A stretch of 64,000 bases of DNA. Source: Aldehydirespirator sp965205155 (GTDB lineage: Bacteria > Actinomycetota > Acidimicrobiia > Acidimicrobiales > Aldehydirespiratoraceae). The position numbers and the translations under genes were made by a program. A model generated the notes under the pieces. It saw nothing but the letters and a program-made list of their open reading frames with translations. It was not told where the DNA came from and ran no database searches. How positions within the stretch are numbered: the stretch's first letter is position 1; the number at the start of each line of letters is the position of its first letter. Positions 1 through 8,524 of this stretch are shown here, piece by piece. Location of the stretch: positions 2,542,001 to 2,606,000 of the forward strand of contig OZ242033.1 in NCBI GenBank assembly GCA_965205155.1, given 5' to 3'.

Positions 1-57
1 TATCAGGTTCGGCAGGTGCTTAAGGCCATCGAGAAGTTGGAGGCGCTGCGTGAGTGA
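1..57 (+). CDS. hicA: HicA-family toxin, C-terminal end only
   Basis: The window opens inside a reading frame that ends YQVRQVLKAIEKLEALRE and stops at TGA 55-57. A YQVRQ-L-(K/R)-x-I-E tail is what I recognise at the C terminus of one HicA mRNA-interferase subgroup. It overlaps the start of a HicB-type antitoxin by 8 nt, the usual toxin-first HicAB order. Only 18 residues are visible, so the double-stranded-RNA-binding fold and catalytic His cannot be checked. The call rests on this tail and on the neighbour. Confidence 0.6.
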   Translation, partial: YQVRQVLKAIEKLEALRE

Positions 58-370
58 CCATTACACGTACCGGGTGACGTGGTCGGCGGAGGATGGCGAG
101 CACGTGGGTCTTTGCCTGGAGTTCCCGTCGCTGAGTTGGCTAGCGTCGACTCTTGACGAGGCGTTCTCGGGGATCCGAGAGCTGGTGCAGGACGTTGTTG
201 CCGACATGCGGGCCAATGGTGAGCCCTTGCCGACGCCGTTGGCGGAGCGGTCCTACAGCGGACGGTTTCTGGTTCGTGTGCCGCCGGAGACCCACCGCCA
301 GTTGGTGGTGCGAGCAGCTGAGAGCGGCGTCAGCCTCAACCGGCTGGTCAGTTCCTTACTGGCTGACTGA
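50..370 (+). CDS. hicB: HicB-family antitoxin
   Basis: A 106-residue protein with two parts. Residues 1-60 have the partial RNase-H-like HicB fold (YRVTWSAEDGEHVGLCLEFPSLS, then an amphipathic helix ending in LVQDVVADM). Residues 72-105 form a ribbon-helix-helix DNA-binding tail (FLVRVPPETHRQLVVRAAE, then GVSLNRLVSSLL). HicB neutralises HicA and represses its own operon through the RHH tail. The GTG start at 50 lies inside the 3' end of hicA, so the genes are translationally coupled. Length and domain order are normal, and the pair looks intact as far as the window shows. Confidence 0.85.
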   Translation: MSDHYTYRVTWSAEDGEHVGLCLEFPSLSWLASTLDEAFSGIRELVQDVVADMRANGEPLPTPLAERSYSGRFLVRVPPETHRQLVVRAAESGVSLNRLVSSLLAD

Positions 371-499
371 TCCCGTCAGAGTCGGTTGATCGAAAGCAGT
401 CCATGATCGATCAGTTGACACGCGGACTTGTACCAGATCTGAAGTTCTGGACACTTTGCGTCATCTAGGCCGACCTGGGTCTGTACACAGGTACGGTCG

Positions 500-2419
500 G
501 TGGCCGTGGACGCACCGCAGGAAGCCGTCGAAGCGCTTCATGGGGTCGTCTCGGCGATGCCGGGCGGCGGCGAGAGCCGGCCCGGCCAATTCGAGATGTG
601 CGAGGCGGTCGCGTCCGCCCTAGACCAAGACCGGCATCTGGTGGTGGCGGCCGGCACCGGCATCGGCAAGTCGATGGCCTACCTGGCGCCGCTGGCAGCG
701 GGCGGGAAGAAGGCTGTCGTGGCCACAGCCACCAAGGCCCTCCAAGACCAGCTCGTGGACAAGGATCTTCCCCTCCTTGCCGAGGCGCTGGGCATGCCGC
801 TCAAGTTCGGGGTGCTGAAGGGCAGGTCGAACTACATCTGCCGCAAGAAGCTCGCCGACCTGGCCGCGGCTGCCGGCAGTGAGCAGCAGCAGTTGATCGC
901 AGCGGATTCCGCCGCCGAAGCCGGGCGCATCCGCGAGGAACTCAGACAGTTGGCCGACTGGGCCGATGTGACCGCCGACGGCGACCGGGCCGGACTCGAC
1001 TTCGAGCCGTCAGTGCGGGCCTGGGAGGCGGTGAGCGTGTCCGGGCGGGAGTGTCCGGGCGCGGCGAACTGCCCGTCGGGGCCGGAGTGTTTCGCCGAGC
1101 AGGCCCGCGACAGGGCTGCTGAGGCGGATGTGCTAGTGGTAAACCACCACCTCTACTGCCTGCATGTGTTCACTGAGGCGGAGATCCTGCCGCCCCACGA
1201 TGCGGTCGTGCTCGACGAGGCCCACACTCTCGAGGACATCGCAGCCGGAGCCGCCGGGGTGTCGATCACCGGAGGCCGGTTCAGGCACGCGGCCCGGGCG
1301 GTGAGGGCCGTGGTGTCGGGCTCGGCGACGGCCGACCGCGTAAGGGAGGCGGGCGACATTCTGCGGGACGCTCTCGACCCCCACCGCGACACGCTGCTGA
1401 CGTCGCTGCCCGACGACCTGATCGAGACGGTCGCCTTGTGCCGGGGACGGCTCGGCGCGGCCGGCGCCGAGGTCCGCGAGGCGGAAGGCGACGAGACGCG
1501 GCGGAGAATGGCCCGACAGCTCCTCGACGCCCTCACCGAGGATCTCGCCCGAGTGTCCGACCCGGACAACGAGGACGCTGTCTGGGTGGAGGGCTCCGGG
1601 AGGAATCCGGTCTGGCGGACCGCTCCCGTCGATGTCGGCCCGATGCTGGAGGAGCGGCTGTGGGCGCGCACTCCGGCGGTTCTGACCAGCGCGACCGTCC
1701 CCATCAACTTGGCCGACAGGCTCGGACTGCCCGACGACGGCCACGACAGCCTCGATGTGGGCAGTCCGTTCGACTACCGCAGCCTCGGCCTGCTCTATTG
1801 CGCGAAGCATCTGCCCGGCCCCAGGGATCCTGGATGGGCGCAGGCCGTGCAGCAGGAGATCGCCCGGATGGCTGTCGCAGCCGGAGGGCGCACTCTGGCG
1901 CTGTTCACCAGCTATGGGGCCATGAGGGGCGCCGCCGAGGCTGTGCGGGAGACGACGGGGCTGCGGATCTACTGCCAGGGGGATCTGCCCAATCGTGAGC
2001 TGATCGGCCGGTTCGCCGCGGAGGAGGAGAGTTGCCTGTTCGCCACGATGACCATGTGGCAGGGCGTGGACGTGCCTGGTCGGTCGCTGTCGCTGGTGGT
2101 CGTGGACCGCATTCCGTTCCCGCGGCCCGACGAGCCGCTGATGGTCGCCCGACGCAAGCGGCTCGGGCCGCACGCGTTCCGCGAGATCGACGTTCCCCGC
2201 GCGGCCACGCTGCTGGCCCAGGGCGCGGGGAGGCTCATCCGCTCTGCGCGGGACCGGGGCGTTGTGGCGGTGCTCGACTCGCGGCTGGCGACTGCCCGGT
2301 ACCGCCAGGACCTCCTCCGCGGCCTCCCGCCGCTGCGCCGCACCATCGACCTCGCCGAAGTCGAGGCGTTCCTCTCCGATATCCGCCACTCCGCCGAAGC
2401 CCCCCGCCCGCCACGATGA
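500..2419 (+). CDS. dinG: ATP-dependent DNA helicase, DinG/XPD family
   Basis: A 639-residue superfamily 2 helicase of the Rad3/XPD/DinG group. Walker A is AGTGIGKS at about residues 51-58, and the DEAH box (LDEAHTLED) is near 238. Four cysteines between them (NYIC near 114, then CPGAANC and PEC near 183-195) fit the 4Fe-4S domain typical of DinG. The C-terminal motor carries TSATVP, TMTMWQGVDVPG and the arginine motif QGAGRLIR. Such enzymes unwind DNA 5'-3', including R-loops and D-loops, during repair. GTG at 500 is the start that keeps the N terminus at family length. It is monocistronic and normal in length. Confidence 0.93.
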   Translation: MAVDAPQEAVEALHGVVSAMPGGGESRPGQFEMCEAVASALDQDRHLVVAAGTGIGKSMAYLAPLAAGGKKAVVATATKALQDQLVDKDLPLLAEALGMPLKFGVLKGRSNYICRKKLADLAAAAGSEQQQLIAADSAAEAGRIREELRQLADWADVTADGDRAGLDFEPSVRAWEAVSVSGRECPGAANCPSGPECFAEQARDRAAEADVLVVNHHLYCLHVFTEAEILPPHDAVVLDEAHTLEDIAAGAAGVSITGGRFRHAARAVRAVVSGSATADRVREAGDILRDALDPHRDTLLTSLPDDLIETVALCRGRLGAAGAEVREAEGDETRRRMARQLLDALTEDLARVSDPDNEDAVWVEGSGRNPVWRTAPVDVGPMLEERLWARTPAVLTSATVPINLADRLGLPDDGHDSLDVGSPFDYRSLGLLYCAKHLPGPRDPGWAQAVQQEIARMAVAAGGRTLALFTSYGAMRGAAEAVRETTGLRIYCQGDLPNRELIGRFAAEEESCLFATMTMWQGVDVPGRSLSLVVVDRIPFPRPDEPLMVARRKRLGPHAFREIDVPRAATLLAQGAGRLIRSARDRGVVAVLDSRLATARYRQDLLRGLPPLRRTIDLAEVEAFLSDIRHSAEAPRPPR

Positions 2420-2438
2420 AGCGCCAGCAGCGGTCCCG

Positions 2439-2597
2439 AGTGGGATAGAAGTCCTCGTCGCCGAAGCCTGACATCAGAGCATGGAGCGCAGAGCCCGCGA
2501 GTTCGATGCGGCCGGACTGGGAGAGCACGTCAGCGGAGATGCCAGTGACCTGTTCGCAGAGCCAGAGATACTCAGCGAGGGACAAGTATCTCGTCAC
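2439..2597 (-). pseudogene. Truncated Doc/Fic-family toxin
   Basis: Starts with GTG overlapping the stop of the upstream antitoxin in a GTGA arrangement. It encodes about 53 residues that look like the N terminus of a Doc toxin: MTRYLSLAEYLWLCEQVTGI, then SALHALMSGFGDEDFYPT. Intact Doc proteins continue after the (F/L)YP-T segment into the HPFxDGNKR Fic active site. Here the match ends at about 2439 and the frame runs antisense into the 3' end of dinG. The catalytic half is absent, so no AMP-transfer or kinase activity is possible. It is a deletion remnant beside an intact antitoxin. Confidence 0.7.
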
Positions 2598-2803
2598 TGG
2601 GCCAGGCGATCCAGCAACTCCTGGTCTCGTTCGATCAGCCGCCTTGCCCGAGCCGTGAAGTCCTCATCGGCTCTCACGCGCTCTATCTCTGCGCGTAGCG
2701 AGTCGACAACGAGTTGGTTCACGCTTGAGCCCCGTACGCGGGCCACCGCCTCGGCCTGCTGTGCCAAGTCCTCCGGCAATCGAACCGTCGTCTGTCTAGT
2801 CAT
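2594..2803 (-). CDS. Ribbon-helix-helix antitoxin of a Doc-type module
   Basis: A 69-residue protein. MTRQTTVRLPEDLAQQAEAV is a beta strand plus helix of the CopG/Arc fold, followed by the second RHH helix (SSVNQLVVDSLRAEIERV) and a charged tail likely to wrap the toxin. It overlaps the truncated Doc start by 4 nt. It should bind DNA and once neutralised Doc. Because the toxin is broken it is now an orphan that could still act as a repressor or as protection against related toxins. Confidence 0.8.
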   Translation of the reverse strand: MTRQTTVRLPEDLAQQAEAVARVRGSSVNQLVVDSLRAEIERVRADEDFTARARRLIERDQELLDRLAQ

Positions 2804-2872
2804 GACATCACAATATCAAGACATCAAATCTCACCACAACCAGCACCATGTCCACTTCATGGCCGCCATTTC

Positions 2873-2906
2873 TGCTAGTTCGCGTGCCGCCGGAGACCCA
2901 CCGCCA
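2873..2906 (+). pseudogene. Fragment of a HicB gene
   Basis: About 34 nt nearly identical to the segment of the hicB gene at 268-300 that encodes the first RHH strand (LVRVPPETHR). Only two or three bases differ. It is not part of a complete gene and ends against the 3' end of the glyoxalase-like gene at 2913. It is best read as the scar of a second hicB copy. Confidence 0.55.
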
Positions 2907-2912
2907 TGTGGC

Positions 2913-3311
2913 TTATGCAGGTTCTGGAGCCGGGGTCACGATCTGGATCAGGTTGCCGCAGGTGTCATCGAAGATGGCCATCACGACGGTGCCGAGGTCG
3001 GTGGGCGCCTGGGAGAACTCGACGCCGGCGGCGCGCAGCCGCGCGTGCTCGGCATGGACGTCGTCGACGGTGAACTGTGCTGATGGGAACCCGTCGGCGG
3101 TGAGGGCGTCGCGGGATGTCCTGGCGGCCGGGTGTGCGGCGGGTTCAAGAAGCAGTTCCGGCCCGTCAGGCTGCTCCGGGGAGACCACGGTGAGCCACGA
3201 GTAGTCCCCGACGGGCACGTCGTGATGCTTCTGGAATCCGAGGACGTCGGTGTAGAAGGCGAGGGCCTTGGCCTGGTCGTCGACGATGACGTTGGTCAAT
3301 GTGATCCGCAT
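2913..3311 (-). CDS. VOC-family (glyoxalase/dioxygenase-like) protein
   Basis: A 132-residue vicinal-oxygen-chelate protein with the two beta-alpha-beta3 modules of the fold. The first starts MRITLTNVIVDDQAKALAFY and is followed by GFQKHHDV. The second, about residues 72-126, starts FPSAQFTVDDVHAEHARLRA and ends FDDTCGNLIQIV. Members are metal-dependent isomerases, dioxygenases or drug-binding proteins. The substrate cannot be told from sequence. The canonical glyoxalase I metal set is only partly visible. The gene is preceded on its own strand by a TGTCR-N11-CATCAT element at 3345-3366, about 33 nt from the start codon. Confidence 0.85.
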   Translation of the reverse strand: MRITLTNVIVDDQAKALAFYTDVLGFQKHHDVPVGDYSWLTVVSPEQPDGPELLLEPAAHPAARTSRDALTADGFPSAQFTVDDVHAEHARLRAAGVEFSQAPTDLGTVVMAIFDDTCGNLIQIVTPAPEPA

Positions 3312-3319
3312 GTGCGTCC
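3295..3319. repeat. 25-nt block at the VOC gene start, repeated at 4336-4360
   Basis: These 25 bases span codons 1-6 and the immediate upstream region of the VOC gene (reading MRITLT on the minus strand). They recur exactly at 4336-4360, where they abut the point at which the HEPN reading frame is cut off. Confidence 0.85.
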
Positions 3320-3344
3320 GCCTTTCGTCGCTGGGCTGTCACAC

Positions 3345-3366
3345 ATGATGCTACGAGGGTGCGACA
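3345..3366 (-). promoter_or_regulatory. Candidate PafBC-type (RecA-NDp) promoter for the VOC gene
   Basis: On the minus strand: TGTCG, 11 nt containing CACCC, then CATCAT. This matches the layout of the actinobacterial SOS-independent DNA-damage promoter (TGTCR, 11 nt, then [TC]ANNNT). The surrounding 21 bases recur upstream of another minus-strand gene at 13113-13134. Confidence 0.5.
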
Positions 3367-3463
3367 CCGACTCCCGCCATGAGCTTCCTTGCTCCGGTTG
3401 ATCGAAGAGTTCGTGAGATGCATAGTGAGACAGTCTCGCAGTGCTGTTCTGTGAGGAAGTCGC

Positions 3464-3523
3464 AAGCCCCGGAGGGCCAGTCCGAGGATCCTGTTGGGTC
3501 GACTAGGACGGGAGCCGGGGCTT
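3464..3523. repeat. Long-arm inverted repeat in an intergenic gap
   Basis: AAGCCCCGG at 3464-3472 pairs perfectly with CCGGGGCTT at 3515-3523. The 42 nt between contain a further GTCC/GGAC pairing. It sits between the VOC promoter and the MNT gene, with no T-run on either side, so it is not a classical terminator. No protein is encoded here. Confidence 0.45.
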
Positions 3524-3596
3524 ACGCATGCACTCGGCACCCTTCAGAAATAGAACGATTGTTTCATTAGTGAGCGATGTTGGATAGAGTCGGAGC

Positions 3597-4226
3597 GTGG
3601 ACTTCAAGCGGCCAGTCGAAGCGGTGATTCCGGGCGCGCAGGGCAAGATCCTGGCCGTGCTGGTCGAGACGACAATGGAATTGAATCTACGAACCGTCGC
3701 TCGGTTGTCGGGAGTTAGCGTCGCTCAGGCGTCACGGATTCTGCCGTCACTGGTCGCGCTCGGTCTTGTCACGCGGCGCGAGGTGCCACCATCGGCCTTG
3801 TTCAGGTTCGTGCCCGACCATGTGGCGGTTCCGGCGATCAGTCTGCTTGCCCGTGCCCGCGAATCGGTGATCGACGAAATGGGACGGACGGCCGCGGCGC
3901 TCGATCCGGCGCCGGTGAGCGTCATTGTGTTCGGTTCGTTCGCGCGCGGCGCCGCGCATGCCGACAGCGACATTGACGTGGTAGTGGTGCGGCCCGAGGC
4001 TGTCGAGGAGGACGACGGCGGGTGGCGCGGGGCGCTCGAGGAATGGCACAGCAAGGCTGAGCGCCTGACCGGCAACCCGGTCGAGATACTCGAGATCACC
4101 GAGAACGAGATCGGAGAACGGCTTCGCGGTCGCGCCGTTGTATGGCGAGACGTCGTTCGCGACGGTGTCACCGTGTTCGGGGCCACCATCGAGCAGCTGC
4201 GCGGAACACCTGCGAGGTCGTCGTAG
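3597..4226 (+). CDS. Winged-helix plus MNT-type nucleotidyltransferase (HEPN/MNT antitoxin-like)
   Basis: A 209-residue protein. Residues 1-75 form a MarR/winged-helix domain (LNLRTVARLSGVSVAQASRI). Residues about 95-200 form a minimal nucleotidyltransferase: VFGSFARGAAHADSDIDVVV carries the GS and DxD metal-binding motif near residues 112-127. In HEPN/MNT modules the MNT protein AMPylates or otherwise silences the HEPN RNase. The stop overlaps the GTG start of a HEPN reading frame (TAGTG), which is truncated after about 39 codons. The fused HTH suggests that it also represses transcription. The GTG start at 3597 fits the domain boundary. Confidence 0.82.
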   Translation: MDFKRPVEAVIPGAQGKILAVLVETTMELNLRTVARLSGVSVAQASRILPSLVALGLVTRREVPPSALFRFVPDHVAVPAISLLARARESVIDEMGRTAAALDPAPVSVIVFGSFARGAAHADSDIDVVVVRPEAVEEDDGGWRGALEEWHSKAERLTGNPVEILEITENEIGERLRGRAVVWRDVVRDGVTVFGATIEQLRGTPARSS

Positions 4227-4345
4227 TGTCACGGCAGGTTCCCACGCGTAAGGTCACTGCCGCCGAAGCAAGGGCATACCTGGTCAAAGCCGAGGAGTTT
4301 CTGGACGCGTCGAGAGCCGCGCTCGATGCCCAACAGTCAATGTGA
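4226..4345 (+). pseudogene. Truncated HEPN-domain toxin
   Basis: GTG at 4226 overlaps the stop of the MNT gene. The frame encodes about 39 residues, including AEARAYLVKAEEFLDASRAA, the first helix of a HEPN protein. It then ends at a TGA created where a 25-nt copy of the VOC gene start (4336-4360) begins. A full HEPN protein has about 110-140 residues and an R-x4-6-H catalytic motif, which is missing. The toxin half has been lost through recombination while the MNT half survives. Confidence 0.65.
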
Positions 4346-4360
4346 TCCGCATGTGCGTCC
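4336..4360. repeat. 25-nt copy of the VOC gene 5' end at the HEPN breakpoint
   Basis: Identical to 3295-3319. It supplies the stop codon that closes the truncated HEPN frame and marks a recombination junction. The following 190 nt, up to the EthD gene, show no gene I can support. Confidence 0.8.
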
Positions 4361-4550
4361 TCCGGTGGAGTGGTCCAGCCTTGTCCGGTCCTGGGGGCGT
4401 CTCGCCGACTCTAGTTAGTGACGCTGCTGGCGGGCGCTCCACCTTGCGAGTCGGAGCCCGGGGTCCTGCTGGGATGGGCCGCCGGGATTCCGTAGGTCTA
4501 TTGTCGGCGGGCGGATCGGGCAGCGCCGTCGCTTAGCAAGGGGACGAAGA

Positions 4551-5239
4551 ATGGGTGTGCAGAAGTATGTGGTTCTGCTGGACGCTGATCACGCTGTTAC
4601 GGCGGGGGAGCGGGACGATGCGGTGGGGCGGCTGGTTGAGGGTGCTGACGGGGCCGCGGGGCTTGTGGGTTTGACGGTCAGCAGCCTGAACGAGTCGCTG
4701 ACGGGACCGGCGGAGACCATTGCTGTGGTGCAGGCTTGGATCGAGGATTCTGCTGATGCGGGGGCGGTTCTTGGCAAGCTGACTGGGTCGGTGGGTGCGA
4801 AGGTGTCTAGTTGGCTGGTTGAGGAGATCGTGTTTCTGGCGCCGGTTGATCGGCGGCCGTCGGGGGAGCACTCCCGGCTCAACCTGTTCGGGACGGCGGC
4901 CAAGCGGGAGGACTTCACCATTGAGGGGTTCTTCGACTACTGGAAGACGGTGCACGCACCGATCTCCTCGTCGATCCCCGGGAGTTCCGGCTATGTCGTG
5001 TCGCGTGTCCGTGAGACGGTGAGCGCTCCTATCGAGCGCACCGTCGATGCGTTCATCGAGCTTTGGTACCCGAACCGCGACGACCATGCCCGCGCCAACG
5101 AGCACCCGCTGGCGGCCAAGGCCTGGGAGGACGTCCCCAACTACGCGCGCACCGACGGCCAGTTCTGGTTTACCTACGAGCATGTGGTCATCGAACCGCC
5201 CGACACCGGTCCGGGCATGTTCGACTCCGGCGGCAGCTG

Positions 5240-5240
<1 letters not shown>
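4551..5240 (+). CDS. EthD-domain protein
   Basis: A 229-residue soluble protein likely to form a dimeric alpha/beta barrel. The C-terminal half carries an EthD-type segment (KREDFTIEGFFDYWKTVHAP, then VDAFIELWYPN and the end TDGQFWFTYEHVV). EthD-like proteins assist oxidative degradation pathways such as ether cleavage, or act as small cyclases or dehydratases. The exact reaction is unknown. The ATG at 4551 has an AAGGGGACG ribosome site 7 nt upstream. Its stop overlaps the next start by 1 nt (TGATG), so it is in an operon with the aminotransferase. Confidence 0.7.
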
Positions 5241-6409
<1,169 letters not shown>

Positions 6410-6472
6410 GCATAGACGTAGAAGGGCTTCCCCGAACCCGGCCTCAACCGGGGACCGGCGAGTCTGCGAGCA

Positions 6473-7240
6473 TCACACCGGGATCAGTTCGAAGGCGACT
6501 GCTAACGGCGTGCCCGCCAGCTCACCGACCTGCTGGCAGGCGTCGCGCAGGAACGAGTCGGGATCGAACGCGCCATCGCCGAGGTTGTCGATGTAGGTGC
6601 TGTGACAGGCGAGCGAGGCGACGCCCTCGCCGATGTGGTCGGTCACGTCCACTGCGTGGGTCGGCATCGACGAGCCGGCGAAGGCGATCCAGCGCACCCC
6701 GCCCCATGGCTCGCCGGCGTCGGTGAACAGCCAGCGGTTGGCGGCGTCCCGGACGGCGTCCGGCAGGGCCCGGCCGAGCTCCCGGTGGTCGACGTGGTTC
6801 CAGGGCCCGGACTCTCCCCACCGGTCGCGGAAGTTCGACCCGATGATCACCTCGGGCCGGTGACGGCGGATGGCGGCGGCCAGGTCGCGCCGCAGGTCGA
6901 TCCCGTTGACGACCAGGCCGTCGGGGTGGTCCAGGAACTCGACCACCGACACTCCGACCGCGGCCGCGGCGGCCACCTGTTCGGCGGTGCGCAGCGGACC
7001 GGTCCGGTCGGGTGGCATGGAGTCGATGCCGGCCTCGCCCCGGGTGGCCAGCACGTAGCGGACGTCCTTGCCCGCCGCCGTCCAGCGGGCCACCGCCGCC
7101 GACGCGCCGTACTCGAGGTCGTCGGGATGGGCCACCACCGCCAGGGCCCGGTCCCAGTCGTCCGGCAGCCTGTCCAGGGTCGGACCCGCCTGATCGTCAT
7201 CCGGCTGCGGGGCCGGGTCTGTTCCGCTCACCGGGCCCAA
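6473..7240 (-). CDS. PIG-L family deacetylase
   Basis: A 255-residue zinc-dependent deacetylase of the LmbE/MshB class. The AHPDD motif (VVAHPDDLEYGA near residue 37) provides His and Asp zinc ligands and the catalytic base. NHVDHRELGRA provides the third His. Actinobacterial members deacetylate GlcNAc-inositol or mycothiol conjugates, but many act on other sugars. This one lacks an obvious MshB or Mca signature. It is convergent with the aminotransferase. Confidence 0.85.
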   Translation of the reverse strand: MGPVSGTDPAPQPDDDQAGPTLDRLPDDWDRALAVVAHPDDLEYGASAAVARWTAAGKDVRYVLATRGEAGIDSMPPDRTGPLRTAEQVAAAAAVGVSVVEFLDHPDGLVVNGIDLRRDLAAAIRRHRPEVIIGSNFRDRWGESGPWNHVDHRELGRALPDAVRDAANRWLFTDAGEPWGGVRWIAFAGSSMPTHAVDVTDHIGEGVASLACHSTYIDNLGDGAFDPDSFLRDACQQVGELAGTPLAVAFELIPV

Positions 7241-7293
7241 GCTAGTGGGGCGTCCACGAACCTTCGCACGCTCACGGCGTAGCCTCTGCGGCT

Positions 7294-7875
7294 ATGACGC
7301 ACCGTACTCCCGAAGAACTAGAGGCGAGCCTGGCGCATGTCCGTGATGCGCCGTCCGACGGCGGGGAGCTCCGGCTGATCGTGCGTCGTCCCCGCGAGGA
7401 CGAGCGCGAGACCCTCGTCGAGGGTGACCTCGACCTCGAGGTGGGCCTGGTGGGGGACGACTGGCTGGCGCGGGGCAATCCTCTGCGCGACGACGGTAAG
7501 GCCCATCCCCTCGCCCAGCTGACCATCATGAACTCGCGGGTCCTGGAGGTGATGGCCGGGCCGGTCGAGCGCTGGCCGCTGGCCGGCGACCAGCTCTATG
7601 TCGATCTCGACCTCAGCGAGGACAACCTGCCGGCGGGCACGAGGCTGTCGGTGGGCGAGGCGCTGCTGGAGGTGACGGCCAAGCCTCACACCGGGTGCTC
7701 GAAGTTCACCCAGAGGTTCGGCCTGGCTGCGATGCGTTGGGTCAACTCCGAGGTCGGAATGCAGCTGAGGCTCCGCGGCCTCAACACCCGGGTCGTGAAG
7801 CCCGGAACCGTGCGGGTGGGGGACCGGGTCACCAAGGTCGCGGGCTACGCCGATTGGTCTGGCGGTGAACCCTAA
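7294..7875 (+). CDS. MOSC-domain protein
   Basis: A 193-residue protein covering a single MOSC (molybdenum cofactor sulfurase C-terminal) domain, with HTGCSKFTQRFG containing the conserved cysteine. MOSC proteins transfer sulfur to, or bind, the molybdenum cofactor and reduce N-hydroxylated compounds. No beta-barrel N-terminal domain or ferredoxin is attached, so it is the small stand-alone type. It is divergent from the PIG-L gene and convergent with the selenoprotein gene. Confidence 0.85.
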   Translation: MTHRTPEELEASLAHVRDAPSDGGELRLIVRRPREDERETLVEGDLDLEVGLVGDDWLARGNPLRDDGKAHPLAQLTIMNSRVLEVMAGPVERWPLAGDQLYVDLDLSEDNLPAGTRLSVGEALLEVTAKPHTGCSKFTQRFGLAAMRWVNSEVGMQLRLRGLNTRVVKPGTVRVGDRVTKVAGYADWSGGEP

Positions 7876-7920
7876 GGTCGACGTCTGCATAGCGGCGTCG
7901 AAGCGGTGGCCCGACGCGGG

Positions 7921-8469
7921 TCAGTCGGGGATCCAGGACTCGGTCTCGATGCCTAGGCCGTCGGCGATGCGGTTGGCGTAGGCGTAGTAGCCGACGACCT
8001 CGACTATGTCGAGGATGTCGCGGTCGGAGAAGCCGGCCGAGCGCAGCGTCTCGACGTCGGCGTCGTCCATGGCGCTGGGCGCCCTGGTCAGCTTGACCGC
8101 GAAGCTCAGCATCGCGGTCCGCTCGGGCGACAGAGGCGCGGTCGTCCAGTCCTGCTCTACCGCGGCGACCAGTTCGTCGTCGTTGATGAGCCGGCGCAGA
8201 CCGCGCCGGTGGTGGACGATTCAATAGTGGCAGCCGTTCTCGAGGCTCACGACAAGGGCGATGAGTTCGCGCTCGACCTTGCGCAGCGTGGCGGTGCCGG
8301 CCATGGCCGACTCGTACAGGGCGAGATGGGCCCGCATGGAACGGGGGTTCAGCGAGTGCACCGCGATGACATGGTCGACCCGGCCGTAGGTGGGATCCAC
8401 GACCCGGGGGTGGATCTCGCCGAGTTCGCCGTCCCAGGAGTCGTCAGGAATGATCTCGATGCGTGCCAT
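7921..8469 (-). CDS. AhpD-like/carboxymuconolactone-decarboxylase-family selenoprotein (CxxU)
   Basis: Read through an in-frame TGA at 8221-8223, this is one continuous 182-residue protein. Residues 1-82 end ELIALVVSLENGCHY. Codon 83 is TGA. The frame continues IVHHRRGLRRLINDDELVAA and ends ADGLGIETESWIPD. In peroxidase-related AhpD-fold proteins this position is the second cysteine of the catalytic CxxC, so TGA replaces Cys with selenocysteine (Cys80-His-Tyr-Sec83). A stem-loop typical of bacterial SECIS begins 11 nt after the TGA. AhpD-like selenoproteins with CxxU are known. The expected role is peroxide reduction or thiol-disulfide chemistry. No SelA, SelB, SelD or tRNA-Sec gene is visible in this window. 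A plain nonsense mutation is the alternative but would not explain the SECIS. Confidence 0.85.
8191..8209 (-). promoter_or_regulatory. Bacterial SECIS stem-loop
   Basis: On the coding (minus) strand CCGGCGC-GGTCT-GCGCCGG forms a perfect 7-bp stem with a GGTCT loop. GGUCU is the apical loop of the E. coli fdhF SECIS, where its G and U contact SelB. Eighteen bases separate the TGA from the loop, the same spacing as I recall for fdhF. Confidence 0.85.
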
Positions 8470-8524
8470 AGGAGGTCCGCAGAGTAGAGCTTGCGGTCCC
8501 GGCTGTCAGCAGGTTTCTGTCGAC

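Noticed and set aside
1133..2389. A 418-codon minus-strand open frame
   Set aside because: Antisense to dinG, with Arg/Gly/Pro-rich nonsense composition.
6429..6454. Hairpin between the convergent aminotransferase and PIG-L genes as a terminator
   Set aside because: Only a 6-bp stem with a 14-nt loop and no T-run. Such pairings are expected by chance in this GC-rich DNA.
7921..8469. Reading the split AhpD-like frames as a simple pseudogene
   Set aside because: There is a single in-frame TGA at the catalytic Cys position, no frameshift, and a SECIS with correct loop and spacing. Recoding explains all three.
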